Shown one piece after another: positions 7,938 through 17,361 of a stretch of DNA of 64,000 nucleotides (positions are counted from its first letter, which is position 1; each line of letters begins with the position of its first letter). The DNA is taken from the NCBI GenBank assembly GCA_965250025.1, contig OZ252283.1, forward strand, positions 3,162,001 to 3,226,000, given 5' to 3'. The notes beneath the pieces are model-generated. The model saw only the letters and a program-made list of their open reading frames with translations. It was not told where the DNA came from and did no database searches. The position numbers and the translations under genes were made by a program. The DNA is from CBDDLD01 sp965250025. GTDB lineage: Bacteria; Bacteroidota; Bacteroidia; Flavobacteriales; Flavobacteriaceae.

Positions 7938-10286
7938 ATGAATGCACTAAAAAAAGTAAGCAATGCCTCAAACAGATTTGCAAAACAATGGGCACAGTTT
8001 GTTATTAAAAACAAATGGCTTGTTTTAATAGGAACTCTAGTCTTAGCTATGGGCTTAGGTTCTCAGGGAAACATGGAATTTGATGGAGACTACCATGTGT
8101 TTTTTAGTAAATCTAACCCAGAGCTTGAAGCTTTCGATGCCTTACAGGAAAAGTACACCAAAGACGACAATGTGATTCTCGTACTTTCTCCATCTAATAA
8201 AGATGTGTTTACAAAAGACAACTTAACAGCCATAGAAGCATTAACCGCAGAAGCGTGGAACACGCCATATTCCTCAAGAGTTGATGCACTTACTAATTTT
8301 CAACATACCAGTGCTGTAGGAGACGATTTGTATGTCGATGATCTTTCTTATGAATCGTCTTCCAAAAGCGATTCAGAAATTAAAGAAATTAGAGAAAAAG
8401 CATTAAAGGAGCCTTTATTGGTTAATCGCCTTCTAAACAAAGAAGGCAGTGTTACGGCTATTAATATCACCGTAAGGCTTCCTGGTGAAAATAGCGCTAT
8501 GGAAATTCCGGAAGTCACAGCCTTTGTAAGAGGTATGATTGCCGATTTCAAAGAAAAGCATCCCGAATTTGAAGTTCACTCTTCTGGTCTTGTACCATTA
8601 AACACTGCATTCTTTGAATCTTCAATGAAAGATCTTGCATTAACTATGATCATGCTGGTCATAGTGATCATTACCACATTTATTCTTACAAGAAATATAT
8701 ACAGTACTATAGCCACATTGGTTGTGGTATTATTCTCGATCATTAGTGCTGTCGGTTTTGTTGGCCTCATGGGGATAAAACTAACCCCGCCTTCATCGGT
8801 ATTCCCGACGATGATATTAACACTCGCCGTTGCTGATAGTATTCATATACTCATTACCATGTTACAAAAAATGCGAAAGGATGGTATGAGCAAAATAGAA
8901 GCACTCACAGAATCCATGCGACTGAATTTTATGCCTGTTTTCATTACAAGTTTAACCACGGTTATTGGATTTTTAACCATGAACTTTGGAGATGTGCCTC
9001 CGTTTTGGGATTTAGGAAACATCACTGCATTTGGTATGACCATGGCTTTCATATATTCTACAACGGCATTACCGGCACTAATGGCTATACTACCGGTAAA
9101 AACAAGTGCTAAAGAAAACCGTGTGAAAAAATATAAAAACTGGTATTCTTCACTTGGAGCTTATGTTACCAAACAACCCGTAAGACTAACATTTGTATCT
9201 ATAATCGTTATAGGCGTCTTGACATTCTTAGCTACCAAAAACACATTTAACGATGAGTTTATCAACTATTTTGATAAAACTGTTGAGTTTAGATCAGATA
9301 CGGATTATATCAGTGAAAACCTAACAGGAATTTACAACATAGAATACTCTATTGGTAGTGGTGAAAGCGGAGGCATCAATAATCCTGAATACTTAAAAAG
9401 CCTCAATGAATTTGAAAACTGGCTTAATAAACAACCAGAGGTTGTTCATGTTAATGCATTTAGTGAAGTGGCCAGACGTGTCAATCGTTCTATGCATGGT
9501 GACAATGAAAGCTTTTATAGGGTGCCCGACAACAGAGAGGAAGCCGCACAATATCTACTACTCTATGAGTTGTCATTACCTTTTGGACTTGACCTCAACA
9601 ATCAGATCAATGTAGACAAATCCGAAACCCGAGTTACCGTTACTATAGAAAATGTTTCAAGCGCCGAGATGATAGCTTTTGCCAAACGTGGTGAAGCGTG
9701 GTTACAAGACAATACCCCTAAACCCATGCATGCTATTGGTGTAAGTCCAACATTGATGTTTTCTAAATTAGGATTTAGACAAGCCGATAGTATGTTTAAA
9801 GGTAATATTGTGGCTCTCATACTTATCTCGTTAGTGCTTATGTTAGCATTAAGAAACTTCAAATTAGGGTTACTGAGTATCATCCCTAATGTAACTCCGG
9901 TATTGGTGGGGTTCGGAATTTGGGCATTATATAAAGCACAAATCAACACAGGAATGGTTATCGTATTTGGTATGACCTTAGGAATTATCGTTGACGATAC
10001 CGTTCACTTTATGAGCAAATTTTTGCGGGCCAGACGAGAATTGGGTTACGATGCCAAACAAGCTGTTGTATATGCCTTTGAAACCGTTGGTAAGGCTTTA
10101 GTGACTACGACCATTGTATTACTCGCTGGTTTTGCTGTATTGTCTACGTCTTCTTTTGCACTAAATAGCTATATGGCTCGGATTACGGTTATCATCATTC
10201 TGGCAGCATTGATCATTGATTTCATCCTACTGCCTTCATTATTGATACTTACCAGTAAAACATCTAAAATCAAAGCACATAATTAA
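7938..10286 (+). CDS. RND superfamily (MMPL/HAE3-like) exporter
   Basis: A 782-residue inner-membrane protein with the duplicated RND plan: one membrane helix at about 27-45, a periplasmic loop to ~235, five or six helices to ~395, then the same again (helix ~415, loop, helices ~625-775). Segments such as 'TPPSSVFPTMILTLAVADSIHI' (first half) and 'GMTLGIIVDDTVHFMSKFLRAR' (second half) carry the acidic residues in helix 4 that couple transport to the proton gradient. It is shorter than drug-efflux AcrB (~1050) and matches the 'predicted exporter of the RND superfamily' group linked to lipid or hopanoid transport. It heads an operon with a LolA-like protein and is flanked by TetR operators. Confidence 0.9.
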   Translation: MNALKKVSNASNRFAKQWAQFVIKNKWLVLIGTLVLAMGLGSQGNMEFDGDYHVFFSKSNPELEAFDALQEKYTKDDNVILVLSPSNKDVFTKDNLTAIEALTAEAWNTPYSSRVDALTNFQHTSAVGDDLYVDDLSYESSSKSDSEIKEIREKALKEPLLVNRLLNKEGSVTAINITVRLPGENSAMEIPEVTAFVRGMIADFKEKHPEFEVHSSGLVPLNTAFFESSMKDLALTMIMLVIVIITTFILTRNIYSTIATLVVVLFSIISAVGFVGLMGIKLTPPSSVFPTMILTLAVADSIHILITMLQKMRKDGMSKIEALTESMRLNFMPVFITSLTTVIGFLTMNFGDVPPFWDLGNITAFGMTMAFIYSTTALPALMAILPVKTSAKENRVKKYKNWYSSLGAYVTKQPVRLTFVSIIVIGVLTFLATKNTFNDEFINYFDKTVEFRSDTDYISENLTGIYNIEYSIGSGESGGINNPEYLKSLNEFENWLNKQPEVVHVNAFSEVARRVNRSMHGDNESFYRVPDNREEAAQYLLLYELSLPFGLDLNNQINVDKSETRVTVTIENVSSAEMIAFAKRGEAWLQDNTPKPMHAIGVSPTLMFSKLGFRQADSMFKGNIVALILISLVLMLALRNFKLGLLSIIPNVTPVLVGFGIWALYKAQINTGMVIVFGMTLGIIVDDTVHFMSKFLRARRELGYDAKQAVVYAFETVGKALVTTTIVLLAGFAVLSTSSFALNSYMARITVIIILAALIIDFILLPSLLILTSKTSKIKAHN

Positions 10287-10306
10287 TCATAAATCATACA
10301 AACACC

Positions 10307-11080
10307 ATGAAAAAGTATTTAATCGTTTTAATATCATTTTTAAACTTTGGCTTTGTTAAAGCGCAATCGCCTGAAGAAAAAGGTTTGGAAATTGCTAAAG
10401 CCGCAGAACAAGCCGATTTAGGCTTCATCAGCTCTATTGTTGAGCTCAAAATGACACTCAAAAATAAAAACGGACAAACCAGTGAACGTTCATTAACAAC
10501 TAAGACTCTTGAACTCACTGAAGATGGAGACAAGTCACTTATAGTTTTTAACAGTCCAAAAGACGTTAAAGGAACTTCAACGCTTACTTTTACACATAAA
10601 ATAGGTTCTGATGACCAATGGTTATTCTTACCTTCAATCAAACGTGTAAAACGTATCTCTTCTAACAACAAATCAGGACCTTTTGTAGGTAGCGAATTTG
10701 CCTATGAAGATCTGTCCTCTCAGGAAGTCGAAAAATACACTTACAAATTCCTCGAAGCCAAAGGCAATCTTTTGATCGTTGAACAAGATCCTGTAGATCC
10801 AAAATCAGGTTACACCAGAAGATTAGTAACCTATAATAAAGATAAAGGCTATAGAATTGAAAAAGTAGAGTTTTACGATAGAAAAAATGCTCTTCTTAAA
10901 ACATTAACCTATAGTAATTATAAACTATATAAAAATAAGTTTTGGAGAGCTGCAGTATTCAACATGGTAAACCATCAAAGTAATAAAGAAACACGCTTAG
11001 ATTTCAGTGATTATAACTTTGATGCTAATCTAAGTGATGAAGATTTCACACAAGTAGCACTTAAACGCGCAGGAAACTAA
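10307..11080 (+). CDS. Outer membrane lipoprotein-sorting (LolA-like) protein
   Basis: A 257-residue secreted protein with a signal peptide ending near 'FVKAQS'. It belongs to the LolA-like family that accompanies MMPL/RND exporters; the stretch 'DDQWLFLPSIKRVKRISS' followed by 'GPFVGSEFAYEDLS' is characteristic. LolA-like folds shield a lipid acyl chain in the periplasm. It starts 20 bases after the exporter, so the two are cotranscribed. Inference: it receives the exported hydrophobic cargo from the RND protein and carries it to the outer membrane. Confidence 0.87.
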   Translation: MKKYLIVLISFLNFGFVKAQSPEEKGLEIAKAAEQADLGFISSIVELKMTLKNKNGQTSERSLTTKTLELTEDGDKSLIVFNSPKDVKGTSTLTFTHKIGSDDQWLFLPSIKRVKRISSNNKSGPFVGSEFAYEDLSSQEVEKYTYKFLEAKGNLLIVEQDPVDPKSGYTRRLVTYNKDKGYRIEKVEFYDRKNALLKTLTYSNYKLYKNKFWRAAVFNMVNHQSNKETRLDFSDYNFDANLSDEDFTQVALKRAGN

Positions 11081-11096
11081 ATTATTAACTAAAAAG

Positions 11097-11196
11097 AAGC
11101 AATATCGGTCTAACAGCTCAATCCTAAAATTACGATGATAAAGATTGGTTAGTTGATTAAATAGCAGAGCGATTAGTCGGTATTGCTTATCTTTTT
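11097..11196 (+). ncRNA. Structured intergenic element / terminator-like RNA
   Basis: A 13-pair stem, three of them G-U (11097-11109 with 11176-11188), encloses about 66 bases that can fold further: ctaac and caatc at 11110-11123 pair with gattg-gttag near 11142-11151, leaving a bulge. The outer stem is followed by a run of seven T (11192-11198). It sits between the LolA-like gene and the outer-membrane gene. It may be a terminator or attenuator that lowers expression of the third gene. No known riboswitch class was recognised. Confidence 0.4.
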
Positions 11197-11208
11197 TTAA
11201 ATAGACTC

Positions 11209-12417
11209 ATGTATAAAACTTTCATTTCCTCTACCCTATTTTTTTTACTGTCCGGACATCTGCTTCTCACAGCACAAACGGATAAGAAAAAAGTTAAACA
11301 CGATTTTGAACTGGAGATCCAGGCAGAGTATCGCTATTTTACTGACGATCCTCTTTTTGAAGGACAAGAAAGTAATTTCCCCTCTATAGCGTTCTATCCC
11401 GATTATTCGTTAGAATGGAACAAAGGTTATGAGAGTATAAACTTCACCGGTTTTTTTAGAATTGATCGTGACGATGAGCGTACCCATTGGGATATCAGAG
11501 AATTGTATTATCAAAAAGCTAAAAATAATTGGGAACTTAGCGTAGGATTAAAAAAGATCTATTGGGGTGTTGCTGAGAGCAACCATCTGGTAGACATCAT
11601 TAACCAAACCGATGCCGTTGAATCTTTTGATGGTGAAAAAAAACTGGGACAACCCATGGTTCAGTTTACATGGTCTACTGAAAACTTCGGTACTTTTGAT
11701 TTTTTCTACCTCCCTTACCACAGAAAACGCACATTTGCAGGTGAAAAAGGACGTTTGCGTTTTCCTGTAGTTATTGATCAGGATGATCTGGCTTACGAAA
11801 GTAGTGCTGAAGAATGGCGACAAGATCTTGCCTTTAGGTGGAGTCATTTCTTTGGCGCCTTTGATGTTGGCATCTCTCATTTTTACGGTAACGGCAGAGA
11901 ACCGCTTTTTACTTTTGACACTTTAGGTAATATTAATGCATTTTATCCTGTCATTCATCAAACAGGTCTGGATATTCAAATTACCCATAATGCGTTTTTG
12001 TGGAAATTTGAATCCATATACCGTTCGGCAGATGCTCAGGATTTCCTCGCACTTGTTGCTGGTTTAGAGTATACGTTTACCAATATTGATGGCAATGGAC
12101 TAGATATAGGTGTATTGGGGGAATATCTTTATGATGAGCGCGATGAACTTGCATTAAATGCTTTACAGAATGACCTGTTTTTTGGCTCTAGAATTGCTTT
12201 CAATGATGTTAAAGACACTTCCATTTTAATTGGCGGCATTACCGATTTGGAAACAAGTAGTAAAATCTTTAGTATTGAAGCTTCCAGAAGAGTTGGTAAT
12301 ACCTGGAAAGTTGAACTGGAAGCACGGGTTTTCAGTAGCATTGATCAACGCGAATTTATACTGTCTAATTTTCAGGAAGACAGCTTTCTTAGATTTTCTA
12401 TTTCTAAATTCTTTTAA
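11209..12417 (+). CDS. Outer membrane beta-barrel protein of the RND/LolA-like operon
   Basis: A 402-residue protein with a signal peptide (to 'LLTAQ') followed by many short amphipathic strands rich in aromatic residues ('FTGFFRIDRDD', 'WDIRELYYQKA', 'FSISKFF' at the C-terminus). It ends in Phe, as outer-membrane barrels do. I recognise no specific family. In other bacteria, RND exporters with LolA-like partners often have a third outer-membrane partner (DUF1302-type), and this may be the equivalent. Its stop codon shares bases with the stop of the convergent TonB receptor gene (12414-12417). Confidence 0.7.
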   Translation: MYKTFISSTLFFLLSGHLLLTAQTDKKKVKHDFELEIQAEYRYFTDDPLFEGQESNFPSIAFYPDYSLEWNKGYESINFTGFFRIDRDDERTHWDIRELYYQKAKNNWELSVGLKKIYWGVAESNHLVDIINQTDAVESFDGEKKLGQPMVQFTWSTENFGTFDFFYLPYHRKRTFAGEKGRLRFPVVIDQDDLAYESSAEEWRQDLAFRWSHFFGAFDVGISHFYGNGREPLFTFDTLGNINAFYPVIHQTGLDIQITHNAFLWKFESIYRSADAQDFLALVAGLEYTFTNIDGNGLDIGVLGEYLYDERDELALNALQNDLFFGSRIAFNDVKDTSILIGGITDLETSSKIFSIEASRRVGNTWKVELEARVFSSIDQREFILSNFQEDSFLRFSISKFF

Positions 12418-14708
12418 AACTTAACCCTAAATGTAGCATTAGGTGTAAACCCCAAGGATCTCTGGCGAACTTCAGTGACTGAGGCATTATTATTACTACG
12501 ATAGAAATTATTAATAATATTTTCCCTATCCAGAATATTCCACAAAGACACACCAATATATCCACGGGTAGTAGCACTTAACTTAAAATCATAAAGTGCT
12601 GACAAATCTACTCTCAAATAATCTCTTAGCTGCTCTGAGTTTGTATTGTTGTAGTTAATCTGATCATCAATGACTTCATTTCCAACTACAGGTCTGGTGG
12701 TTGGTTTGCCAGAGTTCCAGCTAAGACCTGCAGAAATACTCAACTGATTATAGCTATAGGCCATACCAAATGTAAGCGCATGAGTGATATCAAAGTTACT
12801 GGGAAAAGAGCTTTCTAGTAGTGACTCAAACGTATAATCATTATTCATATACGAATAGCTTAACCATGAATTGAAATTAGTCAATTGCTTTCTGATAATG
12901 ACATCAAACCCTAAGACTTCATAATTACCATCAGTTCTTACAAACTCGTATTGATTCTGAAACCCCTGACTTTGAGTTGTAATACCTTTTACTTTTTTAT
13001 AGTAGGGCTCTGCACTGATTAACCACCCTTTATTGGTATAATTAATTCCCAGTGAAACCTGTCTGCTACGTATTACAGGGATATCATTATCATTAGAGAG
13101 TTGCCACCTGCGTTTTTCTATCCCTAAAAAATCGTTCTGAAAATTAATCACCTGAGAGGTAACCTGATGCTTTAATTCTCCCAATACTTCAAATGTAAAG
13201 TGTCTCATAAAACGATGCGACAGACTGAATCTTGGTTCTAAAAGGTGCTTTCTGAACTTCCCGATATAATTATACCGTAATCCAAATCCAAGATTAGTTT
13301 TAGCTTCCGGAGATTTGTATGATACTTGTGTAAACGCGCCGTGGGTTCTTACCACTTCAGATATCAATGACCTAAAAACGGGAATATCTACATCATCAAG
13401 ATTTGTAACCTTAGTTTCCACAAAATGGTAGCCATTTTGCCACTGTAATCTATTATTAATACTATAATCTGCTTTTAATTTTAAACTGGTTTCAGAAACA
13501 ATATTCTCTTGCAAGAATTGTTGAGCATCGAGAACATTAGCGTTTACAGATTTTAGTTTATAATCTGTTTCGTAAGCTTCAAATGTTGTTTGCCACTTAT
13601 CATTCCAGATACGATTATAATGTATGGCTCCGGCAATACTGTTTTGGTTTAAACTGCTTTCACGAGAATCACGGATTAAGCCATTAGTTGTATTTTCATT
13701 GAACATTAATTCATTGGCGACATTAATGAAATTGACCCTAAGCATATCTTTATCACTAATCTTATAGAGCCATCTTAAGGACATATCATAAAAGTCAAAC
13801 TCCTGATCTGAATTCGTAATATTTGCCACATTGGTTTCTATCTCTGTATCTTGAGATATACGGTCAAAATAATTATCATACGTCGGTGTTTGTGTAAAAT
13901 CACTAATAGATTTTCTGGCAGCTATCTGTATGGATGAGCGCTGGCTCAAAGGAATATCTGCAAATCCATTTACATCAATAAAGTTGACCCCTACATTGCC
14001 TTCAAATGTTTGACTTATATTCTTATCCGTTTCCATAGATATAGTCCCCGATACGCCATCTGTATACTCAGTACGTGAACCGTTTTTAGTGAGTGACACA
14101 TGTTGAGTGATTTGAGGGTTAAACATAGATATCAATCCAAAAAAATGTCCGGATTGGTACATTTTAATATCATCCCATAAAATCAAATTCTGATCATGAG
14201 TCCCTCCTCTGATATTAATATTAGAAACGGTTTCATTACTGCTTTGTATGCCTGGGAAGGCTTGAACAGCTTGTAATACATCCGTATCTATCAACCCGGG
14301 AAGGGCGTCAAAATCTGAAATATTGATTTCGTATGACCCATCACTTAGTTTATTGATGCCTTTTACAATGTAACCAGATATGACAACTTCGGATAAGTTT
14401 TGAAGCTGCATCTCTTCTTTAATACTTACTAAAATTAAGTTTTGATTGGTTAAGGTGTAACTTAAATTTGTTTTACTTTCAAGGTACAATAAAAGCTCAC
14501 TTAGCGACAATTCTTTTTTTGGTGCTTCAATAGCAATATTGTTTATAGCATCTTCAACATAATTGAATTGAACATCATATAACTTCTGTAGCGTTTCAAA
14601 AACCGTTTTCAAAGGTGTCTTTTTATCAATCTCCTGAGCAAAAGACACTACAGAAATCAAAACACTAAGAAACCATACTATAAGACAACGTTTATTCCTT
14701 ATTACCAT
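12414..14708 (-). CDS. TonB-dependent receptor with STN signalling domain (FecA-type)
   Basis: A 764-residue outer-membrane receptor. The order is a signal peptide (to 'VVSFAQ'), an STN (secretin/TonB N-terminal) domain at about 30-95 ('TPLKTVFETLQKLYDVQFNY'), a plug domain ('LPGLIDTDVLQAVQAFPGIQ', 'NIRGGTHDQNLILWDD') and a beta-barrel ending 'TFRVKF'. STN-bearing receptors relay ligand occupancy to a FecR anti-sigma factor, and the FecR and ECF sigma genes lie directly upstream with a 17-base overlap to fecR. The substrate is unknown; there is no SusD or heme gene next to it, so an iron-chelate role should not be assumed. Confidence 0.9.
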   Translation of the reverse strand: MVIRNKRCLIVWFLSVLISVVSFAQEIDKKTPLKTVFETLQKLYDVQFNYVEDAINNIAIEAPKKELSLSELLLYLESKTNLSYTLTNQNLILVSIKEEMQLQNLSEVVISGYIVKGINKLSDGSYEINISDFDALPGLIDTDVLQAVQAFPGIQSSNETVSNINIRGGTHDQNLILWDDIKMYQSGHFFGLISMFNPQITQHVSLTKNGSRTEYTDGVSGTISMETDKNISQTFEGNVGVNFIDVNGFADIPLSQRSSIQIAARKSISDFTQTPTYDNYFDRISQDTEIETNVANITNSDQEFDFYDMSLRWLYKISDKDMLRVNFINVANELMFNENTTNGLIRDSRESSLNQNSIAGAIHYNRIWNDKWQTTFEAYETDYKLKSVNANVLDAQQFLQENIVSETSLKLKADYSINNRLQWQNGYHFVETKVTNLDDVDIPVFRSLISEVVRTHGAFTQVSYKSPEAKTNLGFGLRYNYIGKFRKHLLEPRFSLSHRFMRHFTFEVLGELKHQVTSQVINFQNDFLGIEKRRWQLSNDNDIPVIRSRQVSLGINYTNKGWLISAEPYYKKVKGITTQSQGFQNQYEFVRTDGNYEVLGFDVIIRKQLTNFNSWLSYSYMNNDYTFESLLESSFPSNFDITHALTFGMAYSYNQLSISAGLSWNSGKPTTRPVVGNEVIDDQINYNNTNSEQLRDYLRVDLSALYDFKLSATTRGYIGVSLWNILDRENIINNFYRSNNNASVTEVRQRSLGFTPNATFRVKF

Positions 14709-15600
14709 GAATTAGGACTTGGTTGGATGAACTAATTTCATAGGTTAAACTCATTGGTAGGGTAATGGATTTTAAAGCCCCTTCAAGATCATCGTGTGTA
14801 AATATTCCTGTAAACAATCTGGCGGTTAAAACATTCTTGAGTTCAACTTTTATATCATACTGGCGTTCTAACTCTGCAACCACATCATTAAACGGTACAG
14901 CATTGAAACTACTCTTATTCTTAATCCATTGAGGCGAGATATCTGTGGTATTAGGCGCTGTAAATTTTTGATCTATAATACGGTAAGTGTCTCCGGCATG
15001 TAATTCTCTTGTTATACTGTCTGAAACGACTTTAACAATACCTTCATAGCATTTGACCTCAAAGTAATGTTGACGGTCTTTAACGTTAAACGCCGTACCA
15101 ACAACACTAACTGTACCATTTGGAGATATCACATCAAACCTTTTGCCTTTAGCGACTTTAAAGTAAGCTTCTCCCTGTAAGTTTACGACTCTTTTTGAGT
15201 TCCAGTTATTGGAACTATATTCTATTCGAGAATCCGCATTTAAGATGACTTCGGATAAATCGGGCAGGCTAATCGTTGTTTTCTCACTGGCTAAAGTTTC
15301 TACCTCTACAGTATTATCATTAAAAAACACAAAATAGACGGCTAAAGCAATAACCAGGATACTAGCAATACGTATCATTGGTTTAAACCAATTTATGGTC
15401 TTTACTGAAGGTTGATTATTATAATGTTCCTGAAAAGTTTTAAAATCGTCTACCTTCGAAGTTTCTGGCGCCTTAAAAGACTTTGCTGCATCAATGATCC
15501 TTTGGTTTACCCCATAGTCTTCCTGCCCTCTAAATGCTTTCATTTCAGCATCAGAGAGTTCATTATTTAACCACTTTTTTAGTAAATCGTCATTCTTCAT
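14692..15600 (-). CDS. FecR family anti-sigma factor
   Basis: A 302-residue inner-membrane regulator. The N-terminal ~70 residues ('LLKKWLNNELSDAEMKAF') form the cytoplasmic sigma-binding part, a single membrane helix lies at about 76-93, and the periplasmic part holds the FecR domain ('ASEKTTISLPDLSEVILNA', 'NLQGEAYFKVAKGKRFDV') and the C-terminal domain (DUF4974-like: 'PFNDVVAELERQYDI') that contacts the STN domain of the receptor. It sits between the sigma gene (46-base gap) and the receptor gene (overlap), as in standard surface-signalling operons. Confidence 0.92.
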   Translation of the reverse strand: MKNDDLLKKWLNNELSDAEMKAFRGQEDYGVNQRIIDAAKSFKAPETSKVDDFKTFQEHYNNQPSVKTINWFKPMIRIASILVIALAVYFVFFNDNTVEVETLASEKTTISLPDLSEVILNADSRIEYSSNNWNSKRVVNLQGEAYFKVAKGKRFDVISPNGTVSVVGTAFNVKDRQHYFEVKCYEGIVKVVSDSITRELHAGDTYRIIDQKFTAPNTTDISPQWIKNKSSFNAVPFNDVVAELERQYDIKVELKNVLTARLFTGIFTHDDLEGALKSITLPMSLTYEISSSNQVLIHGNKE

Positions 15601-15646
15601 AAAAACCTTCTTAATGATATAACAACTTCAGTTTGATTTCTCCTTA

Positions 15647-16171
15647 TTATTTTATTTTAAATCCTTCCAATTCTTTTTTTAAGATTTTGAAAGCACTGTA
15701 TATCCTATATTCCACAACTTTTTGGGTGACGCCAAGCATCTCAGCAATTTCACTATGCTTTTTCCCTTCGGCCTTACTCAAAAGAAAAGCCACACGTTGT
15801 TCTTCTTTTAAACCAGAAAGAACCTTGTTGTATCTCTCTAAATACTGCTCCTGCTCCAAAATGAATTCTGGTGTTTCGTACGTATGTGACTTAGGTTTAT
15901 GCTTCTGATGATTTAACACCACTTTGTGATGTTTAATATCATTAAGAACCATATTATTAGCTATTGTAAATAAATATGATTTTGCTTTAGATAAGCGTAC
16001 TGATTTACAATTATTCCATAGTTTAATAAATGCATCCTGAACTTTATCCTTGGGATTAAACTGCTCACCATACTTATAATATAAAAAGTCATGGATATCT
16101 TTTGAATATGTATTATAAACATGCTCAAAAGTTTTGGCTTCACATATGTTTTCATTCAAATCTTTAGACAA
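15647..16171 (-). CDS. ECF sigma-70 factor (FecI-like)
   Basis: A 174-residue ECF sigma factor. Region 2 is seen at about 18-85 ('PKDKVQDAFIKLWNN', 'AKSYLFTIANNMVLNDIKHH') and region 4 at about 115-165 ('LKEEQRVAFLLSKAEGKKHS' then 'EIAEMLGVTQKVVEYRIYSAF'). It should direct transcription of the receptor and possibly the divergent lipoprotein gene. No ATG is available at the 5' end: an in-frame stop lies a few codons upstream, so translation appears to begin at a TTG codon at 16171. Confidence 0.9.
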   Translation of the reverse strand: MSKDLNENICEAKTFEHVYNTYSKDIHDFLYYKYGEQFNPKDKVQDAFIKLWNNCKSVRLSKAKSYLFTIANNMVLNDIKHHKVVLNHQKHKPKSHTYETPEFILEQEQYLERYNKVLSGLKEEQRVAFLLSKAEGKKHSEIAEMLGVTQKVVEYRIYSAFKILKKELEGFKIK

Positions 16172-16283
16172 GAGATAATCGTTTGGCTAAAGGTATAGAA
16201 ATATTTTTTTTAAAATTTTCAGTAGTTTCTTAAACTCAGTTGTTGTATTATAAATGACAACACAGAAATTAATTTTAAACATC

Positions 16284-17354
16284 ATGAAATTACAAGTTTT
16301 CATTTTACTCTTCTTTTTAACAGGTCTTCTTTTTACATCGTGCAGAAAAGAGGAAACTGAATTTATTGAAACACCCGAAGAAGAGGTTTTAGACCCAAAT
16401 TCTACCACCGCCATATTAATTCAAAAAACGGCTACCAATGACGGTTCAATAGATAACATTATTGATGAAGCCAATTGTATCGATATCATTTTCCCCTATA
16501 CCATTAACGCCAATGGTAATTCAATTACCCTTAATTCAGAAGAAGATTTTGCTACTGTAGAGTGTGTTTTTGATGCTTCTGATGACGATATTGACACTTT
16601 AGCCATCAACTTTCCTGTAAATATCATGTTATCTGATTATACAGAAGTCACTGTATTAAATATGACTGAGTTAAATGAATATATCAATGATTGCAATGGT
16701 GAGAACATTAATGACAGTGATATTGAATGTATTGATTTTCAATACCCAATCACGGCATCCATATTTAACCCCAATAATGAACTTATAGATACGATCGTAT
16801 TTACAGAAGATCGTGAGCTCTATATGTTTATAGAGACTATAAACACTAACGACATTATAACTTTTGAATTTCCTATCTCGCTATTACGTTTCGATAATTC
16901 TGAAGTAACTATAAATGATTTCAATGAATTGGAAGCCGAAATCTTAAGCGCCCAAAACAGTTGTGATGAAGATGATGACTACGACTATAACGATGACGAT
17001 TGTAACGATTGTACAACAGCTCAGATAACAAGCCTACTAACTAACTGTACAGATTGGGAAGTCAATATTTTGAGACGTGATAACACCAATTATGATGATG
17101 TTTATGAAACCTATGCTTTCAATTTTTTTAATGACGGTACTTTATCTGTTTTTTGGAACACTACTACAGTTTATGGCACATGGACTGCTGATGGGTTAGG
17201 CAATGATATTGAAATATTGGTTAATATTCCCAGTCTGCCTTTATGTAATAATAATTGGATTTTAAGAGAGATTAAATCTTGTAGCGTCGCTACTGAAATT
17301 GATTTGCGAGTTGGCAGTGATGACCGACTACAGTACTTCAATGATTGTAATTAA
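16284..17354 (+). CDS. Acidic surface or periplasmic lipoprotein of unknown function
   Basis: A 356-residue protein starting at the ATG at 16284, which gives a clean lipoprotein signal (lipobox 'LLFTSC'); the upstream ATG at 16254 would add ten residues before it. The mature protein is strongly acidic and contains two related segments: 'CIDIIFPYTINANGNSITLN' with 'VNIMLSDYTEVTV', and 'CIDFQYPITASIFNPNN' with 'ISLLRFDNSEVTI'. A Cys- and Asp-rich linker ('DEDDDYDYNDDDCNDC') precedes a C-terminal domain with lipocalin-like strands. It is divergent from the ECF sigma gene. I do not recognise the family; a metal- or calcium-binding role is only a guess. Confidence 0.7.
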   Translation: MKLQVFILLFFLTGLLFTSCRKEETEFIETPEEEVLDPNSTTAILIQKTATNDGSIDNIIDEANCIDIIFPYTINANGNSITLNSEEDFATVECVFDASDDDIDTLAINFPVNIMLSDYTEVTVLNMTELNEYINDCNGENINDSDIECIDFQYPITASIFNPNNELIDTIVFTEDRELYMFIETINTNDIITFEFPISLLRFDNSEVTINDFNELEAEILSAQNSCDEDDDYDYNDDDCNDCTTAQITSLLTNCTDWEVNILRRDNTNYDDVYETYAFNFFNDGTLSVFWNTTTVYGTWTADGLGNDIEILVNIPSLPLCNNNWILREIKSCSVATEIDLRVGSDDRLQYFNDCN

Positions 17355-17361
17355 TTTTGCT

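Noticed and set aside
9602..9949. A 115-codon open frame antisense to the RND exporter
   Set aside because: It lies wholly inside a well-supported gene, has no promoter or conserved motif, and reads as a reverse shadow of membrane-helix codons.
12414..16171. Naming the receptor system fecA/fecR/fecI for iron citrate
   Set aside because: The domain types match, but nothing in the sequence shows the ligand; the same architecture serves many substrates in Bacteroidetes.
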